64,000 bases of DNA from Zoogloea sp. (GTDB lineage: Bacteria; Pseudomonadota; Gammaproteobacteria; Burkholderiales; Rhodocyclaceae): NCBI RefSeq assembly GCF_023150065.1, contig NZ_JAKLLN010000018.1:45665-109664 (forward strand), written 5' to 3'. Each line of letters begins with the position of its first letter. The stretch's first letter is position 1. A program made the position numbers and the translations under genes. Of the stretch, positions 48,350 to 57,528 are shown piece by piece. Below the pieces are notes generated by a model. It ran no database searches and had not been told where the DNA came from. It saw only the letters and a list, made by a program, of their open reading frames with translations.

Positions 48350-49189
48350 GTGATCACGACCACCGTCCAGCGTCACGTCACGGGGCTGCAGGGTCAGCTC
48401 ACGGATCGGGAATTCGGCCAGTTCCGTGCGCTGATGTACTCCCTGGCCGGGATCAGCCTGTCCGCCGCCAAGAAGCAGCTGGTGGCCGGGCGGCTGGCCC
48501 GCCGGTTGCGCCAGCTGGATCTGGACGGCTACGGCAGCTACCTCCAGCGGGTACAGGCCGATGCGGCGGAGCGCCAGGTTGCGGTAGATCTGCTGACCAC
48601 CAACGAGACCTACTTCTTCCGCGAGCCCAAGCATTTCGACTTCCTGCGCAGCCAGGCCCTGCCCGAACTGAAGGGGCAGAGCACCGTGCGGGTATGGAGC
48701 GGTGCCTGCTCCAGCGGCGAGGAGCCCTACACCATCGCCATGGTGATGGCCGAAGTGCTGGGGGGGCGCCCGTGGGAGATCGTCGCCTCGGATCTGTCCA
48801 CCCGCGTGCTGGCCCAGGCGCGGGAGGGGCGTTACCCGATGGACGACTCGGCCGGAATTCCCCGGCCGCTGCTGGCGAAGTACTGCCTGAAGGGCATCGG
48901 CAGCCAGGACGGCACCTTCATGATGAAGCCCGAGCTACGCGGAAGGATCAATTTCCGCCAGATCAACCTGAACGCCACCCTGCCGGAGATCGGCCAGTTC
49001 GACGTGATCTTCCTGCGCAATGTGATGATCTATTTCGACCTGGAAACCAAGCGCCAGGTGATCCGGCGCATCCTGCCGCTGCTGCGGCCGGGGGGCTATT
49101 TCATCGTCAGCCACTCGGAGAACCTCAACGGCGTCTCCGATGCCCTGAAGACCGTCCGCCCGTCGATCTACCGCAAGCCGGCGGCCTGA
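48350..49189 (+). CDS. cheR: chemotaxis protein methyltransferase CheR
   Basis: 279 residues from a GTG start 4 bp after cheW; an upstream in-frame ATG would lie inside cheW. The N-terminal helical domain (TDREFGQFRALMYSLAGISL) is followed by the SAM-binding domain: TTNETYFFREPKHF, VWSGACSSGEEPYTIAMVM and VIFLRNVMIYFD. It methylates glutamates of the MCPs. Confidence 0.95.
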   Translation: MITTTVQRHVTGLQGQLTDREFGQFRALMYSLAGISLSAAKKQLVAGRLARRLRQLDLDGYGSYLQRVQADAAERQVAVDLLTTNETYFFREPKHFDFLRSQALPELKGQSTVRVWSGACSSGEEPYTIAMVMAEVLGGRPWEIVASDLSTRVLAQAREGRYPMDDSAGIPRPLLAKYCLKGIGSQDGTFMMKPELRGRINFRQINLNATLPEIGQFDVIFLRNVMIYFDLETKRQVIRRILPLLRPGGYFIVSHSENLNGVSDALKTVRPSIYRKPAA

Positions 49190-49193
49190 ACCC

Positions 49194-49694
49194 ATGCGCA
49201 TGCCCGACGGGGTCGTCGAGATCTTCCTGCAGCCCGGCGAGTGGTATTTCGGCGACAGGCGCACGCGTATCCGCACCGTGCTGGGTTCCTGCGTGTCCGT
49301 GGTGTTCTGGCACCCCGACAGGCTGATCGGAGGCATGTGCCACTTCGTGCTGCCCAGCCGCGGCCACACACGCTCCCGCGGGCTGGACGGGCGCTACGGG
49401 GATGAGGCCTTCGACCTCATGCTCAGGGAGATTCGATCCGCCCGGACGCAGCCCGAAGAGTATCGGGTCCGCCTATTTGGCGGTGGCAACATGTTTCCCG
49501 ACCTTGCCCGCGGACGCTGCATCCCTTTGATCGGGAAGAAGAACGTGGTGCTAGCCCACGAACTGGTACGCGCCCACTGCCTGCAATGTGTGGGTACCCA
49601 TGTTGAAGGGCATGGTCATCGCCATCTGCTCTTCGACATCTGGAGCGGCCACGTCACCATGAGGCATGCGGCAGGCCCGGCTGAAGTCACTTGA
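49194..49694 (+). CDS. cheD: chemoreceptor glutamine deamidase CheD
   Basis: 166 residues. Catalytic Cys in [13 protein letters not shown], His in GGMCHFVLP, and the following LFGGGNMF motif are standard for CheD. It deamidates specific receptor glutamines to glutamates and may bind CheY-P. It starts 4 bp after cheR, and cheB begins 25 bp downstream. Confidence 0.95.
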   Translation: MRMPDGVVEIFLQPGEWYFGDRRTRIRTVLGSCVSVVFWHPDRLIGGMCHFVLPSRGHTRSRGLDGRYGDEAFDLMLREIRSARTQPEEYRVRLFGGGNMFPDLARGRCIPLIGKKNVVLAHELVRAHCLQCVGTHVEGHGHRHLLFDIWSGHVTMRHAAGPAEVT

Positions 49695-49719
49695 ACAATT
49701 TCGGAAGAACAGGAAAGCC

Positions 49720-50799
49720 ATGCCTCCCATCAAGGTCATGATCGTCGACGACTCGGCAGTGGTCCGCCAGGTACTGTCGGCAACACTGGGCGAGGATCGC
49801 GCCATCGAAGTCATCGGCGCGGTCGTCGATCCCGTATTCGCCCTGGAGAAGATGAAGGCCTGCTGGCCGGACGTCATCGTGCTCGACGTGGAAATGCCGC
49901 GCATGGACGGAATCACCTTCCTGCGCAAGATCATGGCCGAGCGCCCCACGCCGGTGGTGATCTGCTCGACCCTGACCGAAAAGGGGTCGGAGACGGCGCT
50001 CCAGGCCTTGTCGGCGGGTGCGGTCTGCGTCGTCACCAAGCCCAGGATGGGTCTCAAGCAGTTTCTGACAGACAGTTCGGATGACCTTGTCAGCGCAGTC
50101 AAGGTGGCGGCACGGGCCAAGGTGCGACGCCTGATGGCCGCGAGCCAGACCATGGCCGTGCCGACGGGGCCCAAGTTGTCGGCCGACGCCATCCTTCCCG
50201 CCGGAACGGCGATGGCCCAGACCACCGAGACGGTGATCGCGATCGGTACATCGACGGGCGGTACCCAGGCCCTGGAGGCCGTGCTGCGTGCCCTGCCGCG
50301 GGTATGCCCGGGGATTGTGGTCGTCCAGCACATGCCCGAGAAGTTCACCGGCGCCTTTGCCCAGCGTCTCGACACTGTGTGCGAGGTGGAGGTGCGTGAG
50401 GCCCGCCAGGGCGACCGGGTGGTGCCGGGCCGCGTCCTGATCGCACCGGGAGGGCGCCACATGCTTCTCAAGCGCAGTGGCGCCCAGTATGTGGTGGATG
50501 TGGTCGACGGGCCGCCGGTCAGCCGCCACCGGCCGTCGGTGGACGTCCTGTTCCGGTCGGTGGCCCGCTTTGCCGGCCGCAACGCGGTGGGCATCATCAT
50601 GACCGGCATGGGGGATGACGGCGCCCGGGGCATGAAGGAAATGCACGATGCCGGCGCCTGGACCGTGGCCCAGGACGAGGCCACCTGCGTGGTTTATGGT
50701 ATGCCCAAGGAGGCCGTGAAGCTCGGCGCAGTGGACCGCATTCTGCCGCTCCAGGACATTCCCTCTGCCATCCTTGGGCGGATCAGCCGCAAGGGGTGA
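49720..50799 (+). CDS. cheB: chemotaxis methylesterase/response regulator CheB
   Basis: 359 residues. Receiver with Asp10-Asp11, phospho-Asp56 ([15 protein letters not shown]) and Lys in CVVTKPR, then a linker and the methylesterase domain with Ser in [10 protein letters not shown], His in [10 protein letters not shown] and Asp in [10 protein letters not shown]. It removes receptor methyl groups when phosphorylated by CheA. The start ATG at 49720 follows AACAGGAAAGCC. Last gene of the intact operon; a degenerate paralogue is at 57529-58578. Confidence 0.96.
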   Translation: MPPIKVMIVDDSAVVRQVLSATLGEDRAIEVIGAVVDPVFALEKMKACWPDVIVLDVEMPRMDGITFLRKIMAERPTPVVICSTLTEKGSETALQALSAGAVCVVTKPRMGLKQFLTDSSDDLVSAVKVAARAKVRRLMAASQTMAVPTGPKLSADAILPAGTAMAQTTETVIAIGTSTGGTQALEAVLRALPRVCPGIVVVQHMPEKFTGAFAQRLDTVCEVEVREARQGDRVVPGRVLIAPGGRHMLLKRSGAQYVVDVVDGPPVSRHRPSVDVLFRSVARFAGRNAVGIIMTGMGDDGARGMKEMHDAGAWTVAQDEATCVVYGMPKEAVKLGAVDRILPLQDIPSAILGRISRKG

Positions 50800-50851
50800 T
50801 GCTCTGGCTGGCCGGCAAGTCCGCCGGCATGGGGATTCGTTCCATCTCGCA

Positions 50852-50880
50852 TGGACATTCGGAGAGTCGCGCCGTATAAA
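50852..50880 (+). promoter_or_regulatory. sigma-70 type promoter of the TIR-caspase operon
   Basis: TGGACA (50852-50857), 17-bp spacer, TATAAA (50875-50880). Five of six match at each element. It lies 37 bp before the start of the first gene, in the 117-bp gap after cheB, so the next three genes have their own promoter. Confidence 0.65.
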
Positions 50881-50916
50881 GGAAATGAGGCTTCCGGTCG
50901 CGGGGTGAAGAGTTCC

Positions 50917-51237
50917 ATGACGCATCGCTTGGTGTTGCTAGGGCTATTGGCGGCCGCTTGTTTGCCGGCGGTGGATACGCTGGCTTTCTGCACGACCCGC
51001 GAGCGCATCCAGTTGCGTAACGAGGGCGTGCCGCAGATGGAGATTGATCGCCTCTGCGGCGGTACGACCCAGCAGCGCGTGCCGTCGATGGCTCCGCAGC
51101 AGCAGATGCCGCGCCCGCGTTTCGCCACCCTCTGCATGACCAATGCCGGCCCCTGCCCGATGGCCGTGGCCATGCCGGTCGGTGCGGCCTGCGCCTGTTA
51201 CACCCAGTGGGGCGCGGTGCCGGGAATGGCCCAGTAG
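50917..51237 (+). CDS. small exported Cys-rich protein
   Basis: 106 residues. The start MTHRLVLLGLLAAACLP is a signal sequence. The mature part has a short helix (LRNEGVPQMEIDRLCGG), a Gln/Pro-rich linker and a Cys-rich C-terminus (LCMTNAGPCPM, GAACACYTQWG) likely to form disulfides in the periplasm. The start at 50917 is preferred because it places the hydrophobic segment first. I do not recognise a family. It ends 9 bp before the TIR-caspase gene, so it is probably co-expressed with it. Confidence 0.75.
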   Translation: MTHRLVLLGLLAAACLPAVDTLAFCTTRERIQLRNEGVPQMEIDRLCGGTTQQRVPSMAPQQQMPRPRFATLCMTNAGPCPMAVAMPVGAACACYTQWGAVPGMAQ

Positions 51238-51246
51238 GCGCACACC

Positions 51247-53319
51247 ATGGCCGACATCTTCCTCAGTTACGGACACACCGACCGGGCCCAGGCGGAAGTC
51301 CTCGCCACGGCGCTGGCGGCGCGCTTCTCAGTCTGGTGGGACAAGGATCTGGACGCCGCCTGTACCTGGCGCAAGGAACTCGAGGAGCAGATCGACGGGG
51401 CACGCTGCGTGGTGGTGCTGTGGAGCGAGACCTCCCGGGACAAGGACTTCGTGCGCTCGGAGGCCAGCCGTGCCGCCCAGCGCCGCACCTTGCTGCAGGT
51501 CTGCCTCGACGGTGAGGACGTGCCTCTCGGCTTTACCGAATCCCAGTGGATAGACCTGCGGGCCTGGAACGGGGAGGCGGATGACCCCTTGCTGGCCGAG
51601 GTGCTCATCACTCCTCTGGAAAAGCGCGTGCGGGGCAGCCGCTCGGCCCTGCTGGTGGGCGTGGATGCCTACGCCCACGGCACGGGCTTTCAGGCTCCCG
51701 GCTGCGCATCGACCAGTGTGGACGCCCTGCGCAAACTGCTGGCTGATCGGGATGACACCCACTTCCAGGTCGAGACCCTGATCAACCCCGAAAAGACGGC
51801 CCTGATGAAGAGCCTGCAGAAGGTCTTCAAGGATGCCCTCCCCAACGATACGGTGCTGCTCTACTACTGCGGGCACGCCAAGCTGTCCGCCCGGGGTGAT
51901 CTCTACCTGTGCCCCAATGATTCCGAACTCGACTACCTGGATGCGACGGCGATCTCCATGGAGTGGATTGCCAAGCGGGCACTGAACGAGAGCAGTGCCT
52001 CCCAGCTGGTCATCCTGCTTGACTGCATCTATAGCCTGACCGAGGACGCCGTCGGGCAGGTGGATATTCCGTCCATCCTGGTCTCCAACCTGGGGCAGGG
52101 GCAGGGCAAGTACGTGCTGTCGGGGAGCACGGTGCTCGACCGCGACGTGGCCGAACGGGGCGTGCCGCTCTCGCGCCTGGTGCGCTGGTTCGTCCATGGG
52201 GTCGAGACCTTCGAGGCGGACGACGGTGACAGCATTCTCACCGCCGATGAGATCTGCCGCTATGTGCAGGCCCGTATCGAGGCCGAGGCGCCCGAGAACC
52301 ATCCCCTGAGCAAGGGCTTCAACACCAACTCGAGTCGCGGGGAAGTGGCGCGCCGCACTGCCGCGGCGCCGACGGCCACCGCCCTGCGCGGCAATCGCGA
52401 GTTCTTCCTGGCCATTCGTGGTGCCCTTGACGAAGGGCGGCTCGTGCCGCTGGTGGGGGATGGTGTTTTCGGGAGTGGTCCCTTGAGCTCCTTCCGGCTG
52501 GTGAGTGCGCTGATCGAGACCGCCGGCCTGGAGGCCGGCATGCGCCTGGACGAACGCTACCCGCTGGCCACCGCCGCGGAATACCTGCTGCTGGTCTTCG
52601 GCGGTGAGCGGGGGGCCTTTCTCAAACGTCTCACCACGGTGCTGCGTGAACAGAGCCAGGCCGTCGTTCAGGCCCAGACCCAGACCCACCGCTTCCTGGC
52701 GGCCATGCAGTCACCGTGGATCATCGTCTCGGCCAGCTATGACTGGGTCTTCGAGAGTCTGCTGGAGCAGGCCGGGCTGCCCTTCACGGTGGTCACCCAC
52801 ATCCTCACGGCCGAGGATGACGAGCTGGATGGGCGCCTGCTGGTGATCCGCAGGGGAGGGCAGACGCCCTCGGTGGAGGTCAAGCTGGCCGACAACTGGC
52901 TGATCTCGGACCTGGGAGAGCACGGCGACCGCATCATCTACAAGATCGTCGGTTCCCCCTTCGCCAACGAACTGGCCGACCGCCGTTCCGGCATCGACAC
53001 GGTGGTCATCACCGAGAGTGACCACATGACCTTCCTTGGCCGCCTGGAAAACGAACACACCAAGCCACCCAGCGCCTTCTCGCGGCGCCTGCAGAAGAGC
53101 GCCCTGCTGTTTCTCGGTTACAACCTGGATGTGTGGCATTACCGCCTGGTCGGGCACATCTTCAGCAACGAGGGGCAGGTGCGCCCACGCCGGCGCTACG
53201 CGGTGCGTACGGCGGTTTCGCCCATCGAGGAGCGTTTCTGGGCCCAGCTGGTGGCCGCCGAGGATCGCCTCCAGTCCGACTGTGAGGCCTTCGTGCAGAC
53301 CCTCGGGCAGTTCAAGTAG
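51247..53319 (+). CDS. TIR - caspase-like - SIR2-like fusion protein
   Basis: 690 residues, no signal peptide. Residues 1-125 are a TIR domain (ADIFLSYGHTDRAQAEVL, DKDFVRSEASRAA with candidate catalytic Glu72). Residues 130-375 are a caspase-like (C14) domain with the dyad His210 (LLYYCGHAKL) and Cys260 (VILLDCIYSL). Residues 390-660 resemble SIR2-like domains (LVPLVGDGVFG, WIIVSASYDWVFESLLEQAG, LLFLGYNLDVWHYRLV), but the usual Asn is Ser497 and the catalytic His of the HG motif is Val568. Such parts occur in prokaryotic NLR-like and antiphage effectors, where TIR or SIR2 cleave NAD and caspases cut proteins. The nSTAND-WD40 gene starts 8 bp after. Confidence 0.85.
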   Translation: MADIFLSYGHTDRAQAEVLATALAARFSVWWDKDLDAACTWRKELEEQIDGARCVVVLWSETSRDKDFVRSEASRAAQRRTLLQVCLDGEDVPLGFTESQWIDLRAWNGEADDPLLAEVLITPLEKRVRGSRSALLVGVDAYAHGTGFQAPGCASTSVDALRKLLADRDDTHFQVETLINPEKTALMKSLQKVFKDALPNDTVLLYYCGHAKLSARGDLYLCPNDSELDYLDATAISMEWIAKRALNESSASQLVILLDCIYSLTEDAVGQVDIPSILVSNLGQGQGKYVLSGSTVLDRDVAERGVPLSRLVRWFVHGVETFEADDGDSILTADEICRYVQARIEAEAPENHPLSKGFNTNSSRGEVARRTAAAPTATALRGNREFFLAIRGALDEGRLVPLVGDGVFGSGPLSSFRLVSALIETAGLEAGMRLDERYPLATAAEYLLLVFGGERGAFLKRLTTVLREQSQAVVQAQTQTHRFLAAMQSPWIIVSASYDWVFESLLEQAGLPFTVVTHILTAEDDELDGRLLVIRRGGQTPSVEVKLADNWLISDLGEHGDRIIYKIVGSPFANELADRRSGIDTVVITESDHMTFLGRLENEHTKPPSAFSRRLQKSALLFLGYNLDVWHYRLVGHIFSNEGQVRPRRRYAVRTAVSPIEERFWAQLVAAEDRLQSDCEAFVQTLGQFK

Positions 53320-53327
53320 GTTTCCCC

Positions 53328-56300
53328 ATGTCCGACGCCCCCCACTCCCTGCTCCCGGTCGACGTCCATGAGCCCTACATCGGTCTCAAACCCTATACCG
53401 AGGCCGAGCGGGACCGCTTCTTCGGGCGGGAGCGGGATGCCCAGCTGCTCATCAACAAGCTCTTCTCCCACCCGCTGACGCTGCTCTATGCCCCGTCGGG
53501 AGTGGGCAAGACGTCCTTGCTGCGGGCCCTGGTGATCCCCGAGCTGCGGGCCGAGGAAGCCCAGGTGGTGTATTTCGACAAATGGAACACCCCGGATCCC
53601 TGTGATGCGGTGGCCCATGCCATTGCCGGCAGCCCCACGGCGCCCGGTGCCGGCCAGCTGGTGGATGCGGCCCGCTTGGTGCTGGCGCGGGACGACAGCA
53701 CCCTGGTGCTGGTCCTCGACCAGTTCGAGGAATACCTGCAGCGCTACGCCGGCGACCTGGGCCATCTGCCGGCCGCCCTTGGCGCCCTGCTGCGCACGCC
53801 CCTCGACCTGCGGGTGGTGCTGTCCTTCCGGGAGGAGTTTCTGGCCAGCGTGGACGCCTGCCTGCGCGGGCATGTGCTGTCCCTGTTTGCCTCCACCTAT
53901 CACCTGGAGCACCTCGACCGGGAGCGGGCACGGGAGGCCATTGCCGCGCCCGCCCGACGTTTTGGGGGCGTGTGTGACGACGAGCTGGTCGATCGGCTCC
54001 TGGATGATCTCGCGCCGGGCGACCCCGAGAAGTCCGCGGCGCGGCTGTTCCGCGGCGGGATCGAGCTGCCTTTCCTGCAACTGATCTGCCGCTGCCTGTG
54101 GGACAAGGCCCTGGCTGGCGGCAAGCCCGGCCTGCGCATGGCCGACTACCTGGCCCTCGGCGAGCGCCGCGGCATCATCGCGGCCTATCTCCATGATGTG
54201 ACCCGTCATTTCGGGCTCTTCCAGTCCATCGACGCCGCGCAGATCCTTAAGGCTCTGGCGCCACGCAATGGCGTCAAGATCGCCTATCCCCTCGAAGCGC
54301 TGGCCGCCCAGGCGGGTACTTCCGAGAAGCGCACCGAACGGGTGCTCGATGTACTCCGCCAGCACCGCATCGTACGCACCCGCGATGGGGCAGGTGGGGT
54401 GAGCTACGAGTTGCAGCACGACGCCTTCATCGAGATCGTGCGCCCCTGGGCCGACCAGCGTTTCCGCCGCCGCAACCAGTGTCTGGGTGGCCTGGCGGGC
54501 CTCGCGCTGCTGGCCGCCATCGGCCTCAATCTCTATACGCTGCAGCAGGACAGGCAGGAGGCCAACGCCCGTCGCATCGCTGCCGAAGTGACCGACCGCA
54601 TCGAGGTGGACACCCGTCGGGCGCTGGTCGAGGCGCTGGCGCTGGCGGCCGACTCCAGCGACCGCAACGTGCGCAACACGCTGCGCCTGGCCATCTCCGG
54701 CTTCCTGCACAACCCGGCACTGGCCCCCCACAAGGGGGCCGCCAACGGGGTGGCTTTCAGTCGCGACGGGGCGTGGATCGTCAGCGCCGGTGATGACGGC
54801 GAGGCGCGTCTGCTGCACAGCCAGAGCCTCGCCGTGCAGGCACGCGTCATCCACGCCGGCCCGGTGGTGGCGATTGCCGTGTCGGAGGACGGATCGCGGG
54901 TGGTTTCGGCCAGCCGGGATGGCCTGTTGCGGGTCTGGGACCGGAGTGGAAAGCTCCTGACCGAGTGTGGCCATGCCGGTGGCCCGCCGTGGCTGGATGC
55001 GGATATCAGCCGTGACGGCAAGCGGGTGGTGGCGATCCGCGAATCGGAGGACGGCACGCCGCCGGATCTTCTGCTCACCAAAGCCGGTGGCGCCTGCGCG
55101 CTGGGCCGGCTGTCCGGGCATTTCGGCAACGTGGGCTCGGCCAGCTTCGACGACAGTGGCAAGTGGGTACTGTCCTACGGTAACAACGACAACACGGCCC
55201 GCATCTGGGACGTGGTCGACGGCAGCGTGATCACCCTGACCCACCCCGATGAAGTCTTCGGGGCCAGCTTCTCGCCCGATGGCACTGAAGTGGCGGTGGC
55301 GGTGGCTGACGGCACGCTCTACCGCTGGACAGCCCGTGGCCGCCTCATCGGGCATCCCCTCGAGCTGCCGGTTCAGGCGGAGCAGCCTCCGGTATCCGCC
55401 ACCTCGGTGCGTTATGCGCCGGACGGCCGTCGTCTGGTGGCAAGCAGCTCCGATGGGGGTGTCTACGTATGGGATGTGCAGCCCGACGCTCAGCCCCAGG
55501 GGGCTGCACCCCATGCCTTGCCCGGGGTACACGCCGGGGGGGCGCTGGCGGCCTACTTCAGCCCGGATGGAAAGCGCATCTTGTCCTACGGCCGGGACGA
55601 CACGGTTCGGGTATGGGATGAACCCTTTGCCTTCCGCGCCCGGGAGTTCCGCGGCCATGGCCAGGAAGTCCGGGCCGCGCTGTTTGCGCCCGACAGCACC
55701 CGGGTGGTGAGTGCCGGCGCCGATGGCACGGTCAAGCTGTGGCGCCTCCAGCCGGCCGATTTTCTGCCACCCATGGGGAACGGGCTGATCCTCAGCGCCA
55801 ACGGCCGGTACAGCTTCCGCCTGGCGACCGGCGAGCTCTTTGAAACCGGTGGCAGTGGCGCCGGCCGTAGTCTGCTCCACAAGGGCGAGGTGGTGCGTAC
55901 GGCAGTTTTCAGTGGCGACACGGCGTTGATCGCCCTGGGCCTCAACAGCGGCCATCTGCGGGTCCTCCCGGTGGTGGGTGGAGCGGCCGTCTTCGAGGCG
56001 GACGACCTGGACAGCCCCATCTACGCGCTGGCCTTTGACCGGCGTGGTCGGCGCCTGGCCAGCGGTGGCTCGGATGGTCACCTGCGTCTCTACGATCTGG
56101 ATGCCCCCCGGCAGGACCGCAGCGGCGTTGCAGCCCATGCCGGGCCAGTGATCAGCCTGGACATCCACCCAGACGGGGAGCGCATTGTTTCCACCGGCGC
56201 AGACGGTACGGCCCGGGTGTGGAGCTGGAGCCGGCAGGCCCTGAGCACCCTGGAGGGGGAAGCCGACCGGGTGCGCGATGCGCGCTTCAGCGCCGACGGC

Positions 56301-56420
56301 AAACGCATCCTGCGCCGCAACGGCGACCGCATCACCACCTTCGATGGTGATGCCTGGGCGAGGGCGGATGACGAACTGGCCGGTTTCGCCCGCTCCCTTC
56401 TCGACACACGCCAGCCTTAG
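53328..56420 (+). CDS. nSTAND NTPase with membrane segment and WD40 repeats
   Basis: 1030 residues. Residues 14-380 are an nSTAND1-type P-loop NTPase: YIGLKPYTEAERDRFFGRE, Walker A YAPSGVGKTSLL (54-65), Walker B LVLVLDQFEE (126-135), then a winged-helix-like region (YELQHDAFIEIVRPW). One transmembrane helix is about 386-404. From about 465 to the end are WD40 repeats (VVSASRDGLLRVWD, TARIWDVVDG, TVRVWDEP, TVKLWRLQ, TARVWSWS), enough for one or two propellers. STAND proteins oligomerise on ligand binding and activate effectors; here the TIR-caspase protein 8 bp upstream is the natural partner (inference). Confidence 0.9.
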   Translation: MSDAPHSLLPVDVHEPYIGLKPYTEAERDRFFGRERDAQLLINKLFSHPLTLLYAPSGVGKTSLLRALVIPELRAEEAQVVYFDKWNTPDPCDAVAHAIAGSPTAPGAGQLVDAARLVLARDDSTLVLVLDQFEEYLQRYAGDLGHLPAALGALLRTPLDLRVVLSFREEFLASVDACLRGHVLSLFASTYHLEHLDRERAREAIAAPARRFGGVCDDELVDRLLDDLAPGDPEKSAARLFRGGIELPFLQLICRCLWDKALAGGKPGLRMADYLALGERRGIIAAYLHDVTRHFGLFQSIDAAQILKALAPRNGVKIAYPLEALAAQAGTSEKRTERVLDVLRQHRIVRTRDGAGGVSYELQHDAFIEIVRPWADQRFRRRNQCLGGLAGLALLAAIGLNLYTLQQDRQEANARRIAAEVTDRIEVDTRRALVEALALAADSSDRNVRNTLRLAISGFLHNPALAPHKGAANGVAFSRDGAWIVSAGDDGEARLLHSQSLAVQARVIHAGPVVAIAVSEDGSRVVSASRDGLLRVWDRSGKLLTECGHAGGPPWLDADISRDGKRVVAIRESEDGTPPDLLLTKAGGACALGRLSGHFGNVGSASFDDSGKWVLSYGNNDNTARIWDVVDGSVITLTHPDEVFGASFSPDGTEVAVAVADGTLYRWTARGRLIGHPLELPVQAEQPPVSATSVRYAPDGRRLVASSSDGGVYVWDVQPDAQPQGAAPHALPGVHAGGALAAYFSPDGKRILSYGRDDTVRVWDEPFAFRAREFRGHGQEVRAALFAPDSTRVVSAGADGTVKLWRLQPADFLPPMGNGLILSANGRYSFRLATGELFETGGSGAGRSLLHKGEVVRTAVFSGDTALIALGLNSGHLRVLPVVGGAAVFEADDLDSPIYALAFDRRGRRLASGGSDGHLRLYDLDAPRQDRSGVAAHAGPVISLDIHPDGERIVSTGADGTARVWSWSRQALSTLEGEADRVRDARFSADGKRILRRNGDRITTFDGDAWARADDELAGFARSLLDTRQP

Positions 56421-56499
56421 CCCGCTTCAGGCCGGGGCGCGCCCCCGGACATCCCGCCCAGCCGCCCCTTCCGGTGTTCACCAGCAGGGGCGTTGTTTC

Positions 56500-56640
56500 A
56501 TGCTTTGTCAGGAAGGATCTGGAGAGGATGAAATTGTTGATTTTATCGTTGTCATCCTTCGGGCCTGTTGGATTTTCTTCCTGGTTTTCTATGTGGCGCT
56601 GAGCGGGAAGGCGTATTGCCTTGGCGAATATATCCAGTAA
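56500..56640 (+). CDS. possible 46-residue membrane peptide
   Basis: An ATG at 56500 opens a 46-codon frame with a hydrophobic stretch (DFIVVILRACWIFFLVFYVA) and the ending CLGEYIQ. No clear Shine-Dalgarno. A second frame from 56528, after GGAGAGG, gives only 24 residues. DNA here is less GC-rich than the neighbours. The rest of 56421-56790 shows no gene, only the conserved box before the regulator. This could be chance. Confidence 0.25.
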   Translation: MLCQEGSGEDEIVDFIVVILRACWIFFLVFYVALSGKAYCLGEYIQ

Positions 56641-56758
56641 GGTCAGTGCTTAAAGAGGCTTTTCCGGTGTTTTCCTGGGGCGAGAAATGTGCTGGGTGTG
56701 AAAAACTCCCGCACCGCTTCAAACAACAAATACATCAATAACTATTTAAAACGTTAAA

Positions 56759-56779
56759 AATGATAATATCGCCAAAAAT
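56759..56779 (+). promoter_or_regulatory. 21-bp conserved box, copy 2
   Basis: It differs at one position from 41300-41320 and ends 11 bp before the paralogous regulator start. Upstream, CATCAATA is also shared, but with extra bases between it and the box. Confidence 0.65.
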
Positions 56780-56790
56780 CTGGAAGAGCC

Positions 56791-57417
56791 ATGACCCCGC
56801 AACCCGACACCATCCGCATCTGTTCGACCCGAGAGGCGTCCCGCCTGCTCGGCATCAGCGTGCGTACCACGCAGCTGTGGGTGGAGGAGGGGCATCTGCA
56901 GGCGTGGAAGACCCCAGGTGGACATCGCCGCATCCTGCTCGATTCCGTGGAGCGGCTGATGCAGGAGAACAGGCTTGCCGCGCTGACGTCGCCGGCGCCC
57001 TTCGGAGTGCTGGTGCTGCGTGAGGAGGCCGAAGGCGGCGAAGCCCTGCGGGGTGTGCTGGAGCACGTTCTGCCCGACTGTCAGGTCGCGACGGCCCGGA
57101 ATGGCTTCGAGGCATTGATCCGGATCGGCGAAACACATCCCGAGGTACTGATTACCGACCTCGGCATTGCCGGCCTGGACTTCTTCAGCATGATTCAGGC
57201 CCTGGTGACCCACGCCCGGGAGCGGCTGATGCTCGTGGTGGTGCTGGTGGCGTCGGAGGCGGACAGGGCCGGGGTTCGCCAGCGTCTCCCCGAGGAAGTC
57301 GTGGTGATGGGAACGCCGGTGGATGGGCATGAGATCGCCGTCCTGGTGCGGGCCTTTCTGTGCAACTGGCAGCGCCAGTGCCCCGAGGCCAGGCCCGTAA
57401 GAGCCGGCCAGCGATGA
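56791..57417 (+). CDS. second HTH-atypical receiver regulator (paralogue)
   Basis: 208 residues, the same length as the protein at 41333 and alignable throughout: [45 protein letters not shown] with Asp123, and GTPVDGHE in place of the Lys. The DNA-binding half is the better conserved part, so both may bind the same sites. It has the same upstream box. Its stop overlaps an ATG (57414-57416) that corresponds to the MCP start of the parent operon, but the frame ends after 19 codons. Confidence 0.8.
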   Translation: MTPQPDTIRICSTREASRLLGISVRTTQLWVEEGHLQAWKTPGGHRRILLDSVERLMQENRLAALTSPAPFGVLVLREEAEGGEALRGVLEHVLPDCQVATARNGFEALIRIGETHPEVLITDLGIAGLDFFSMIQALVTHARERLMLVVVLVASEADRAGVRQRLPEEVVVMGTPVDGHEIAVLVRAFLCNWQRQCPEARPVRAGQR

Positions 57418-57433
57418 ACTTTCAAACCCTGGG

Positions 57434-57511
57434 AGCGAGAGAGTGCACGAAGCGCTGGCCCTTTGCCATTTGACCGAATTCTTCAAGGACGCGCCCTCGG
57501 CGCAGTCCTGA
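57434..57511 (+). pseudogene. remnant 3' end of a STAS gene
   Basis: In frame, residues SERVHEALALCHLTEFFKDA and PSAQS stop align with SARVREALTFCRLTDFFSTA and PLAQA stop of the STAS gene at 43577-43891. Only the last 25 or so codons are present, with no start or STAS core. This is the trace of an internal deletion that removed the MCP, cheY and most of the STAS gene from a duplicate operon. Confidence 0.85.
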
Positions 57512-57528
57512 TTATCAGGAGCCAAGCT

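Noticed and set aside
53196..56168. 990-codon open frame antisense to the nSTAND-WD40 gene
   Set aside because: Low-complexity product; the plus strand has Walker motifs and WD repeats.
50917..56420. Effector operon as a recently acquired mobile island
   Set aside because: No transposase, integrase, direct repeats or shift in base composition at its borders.
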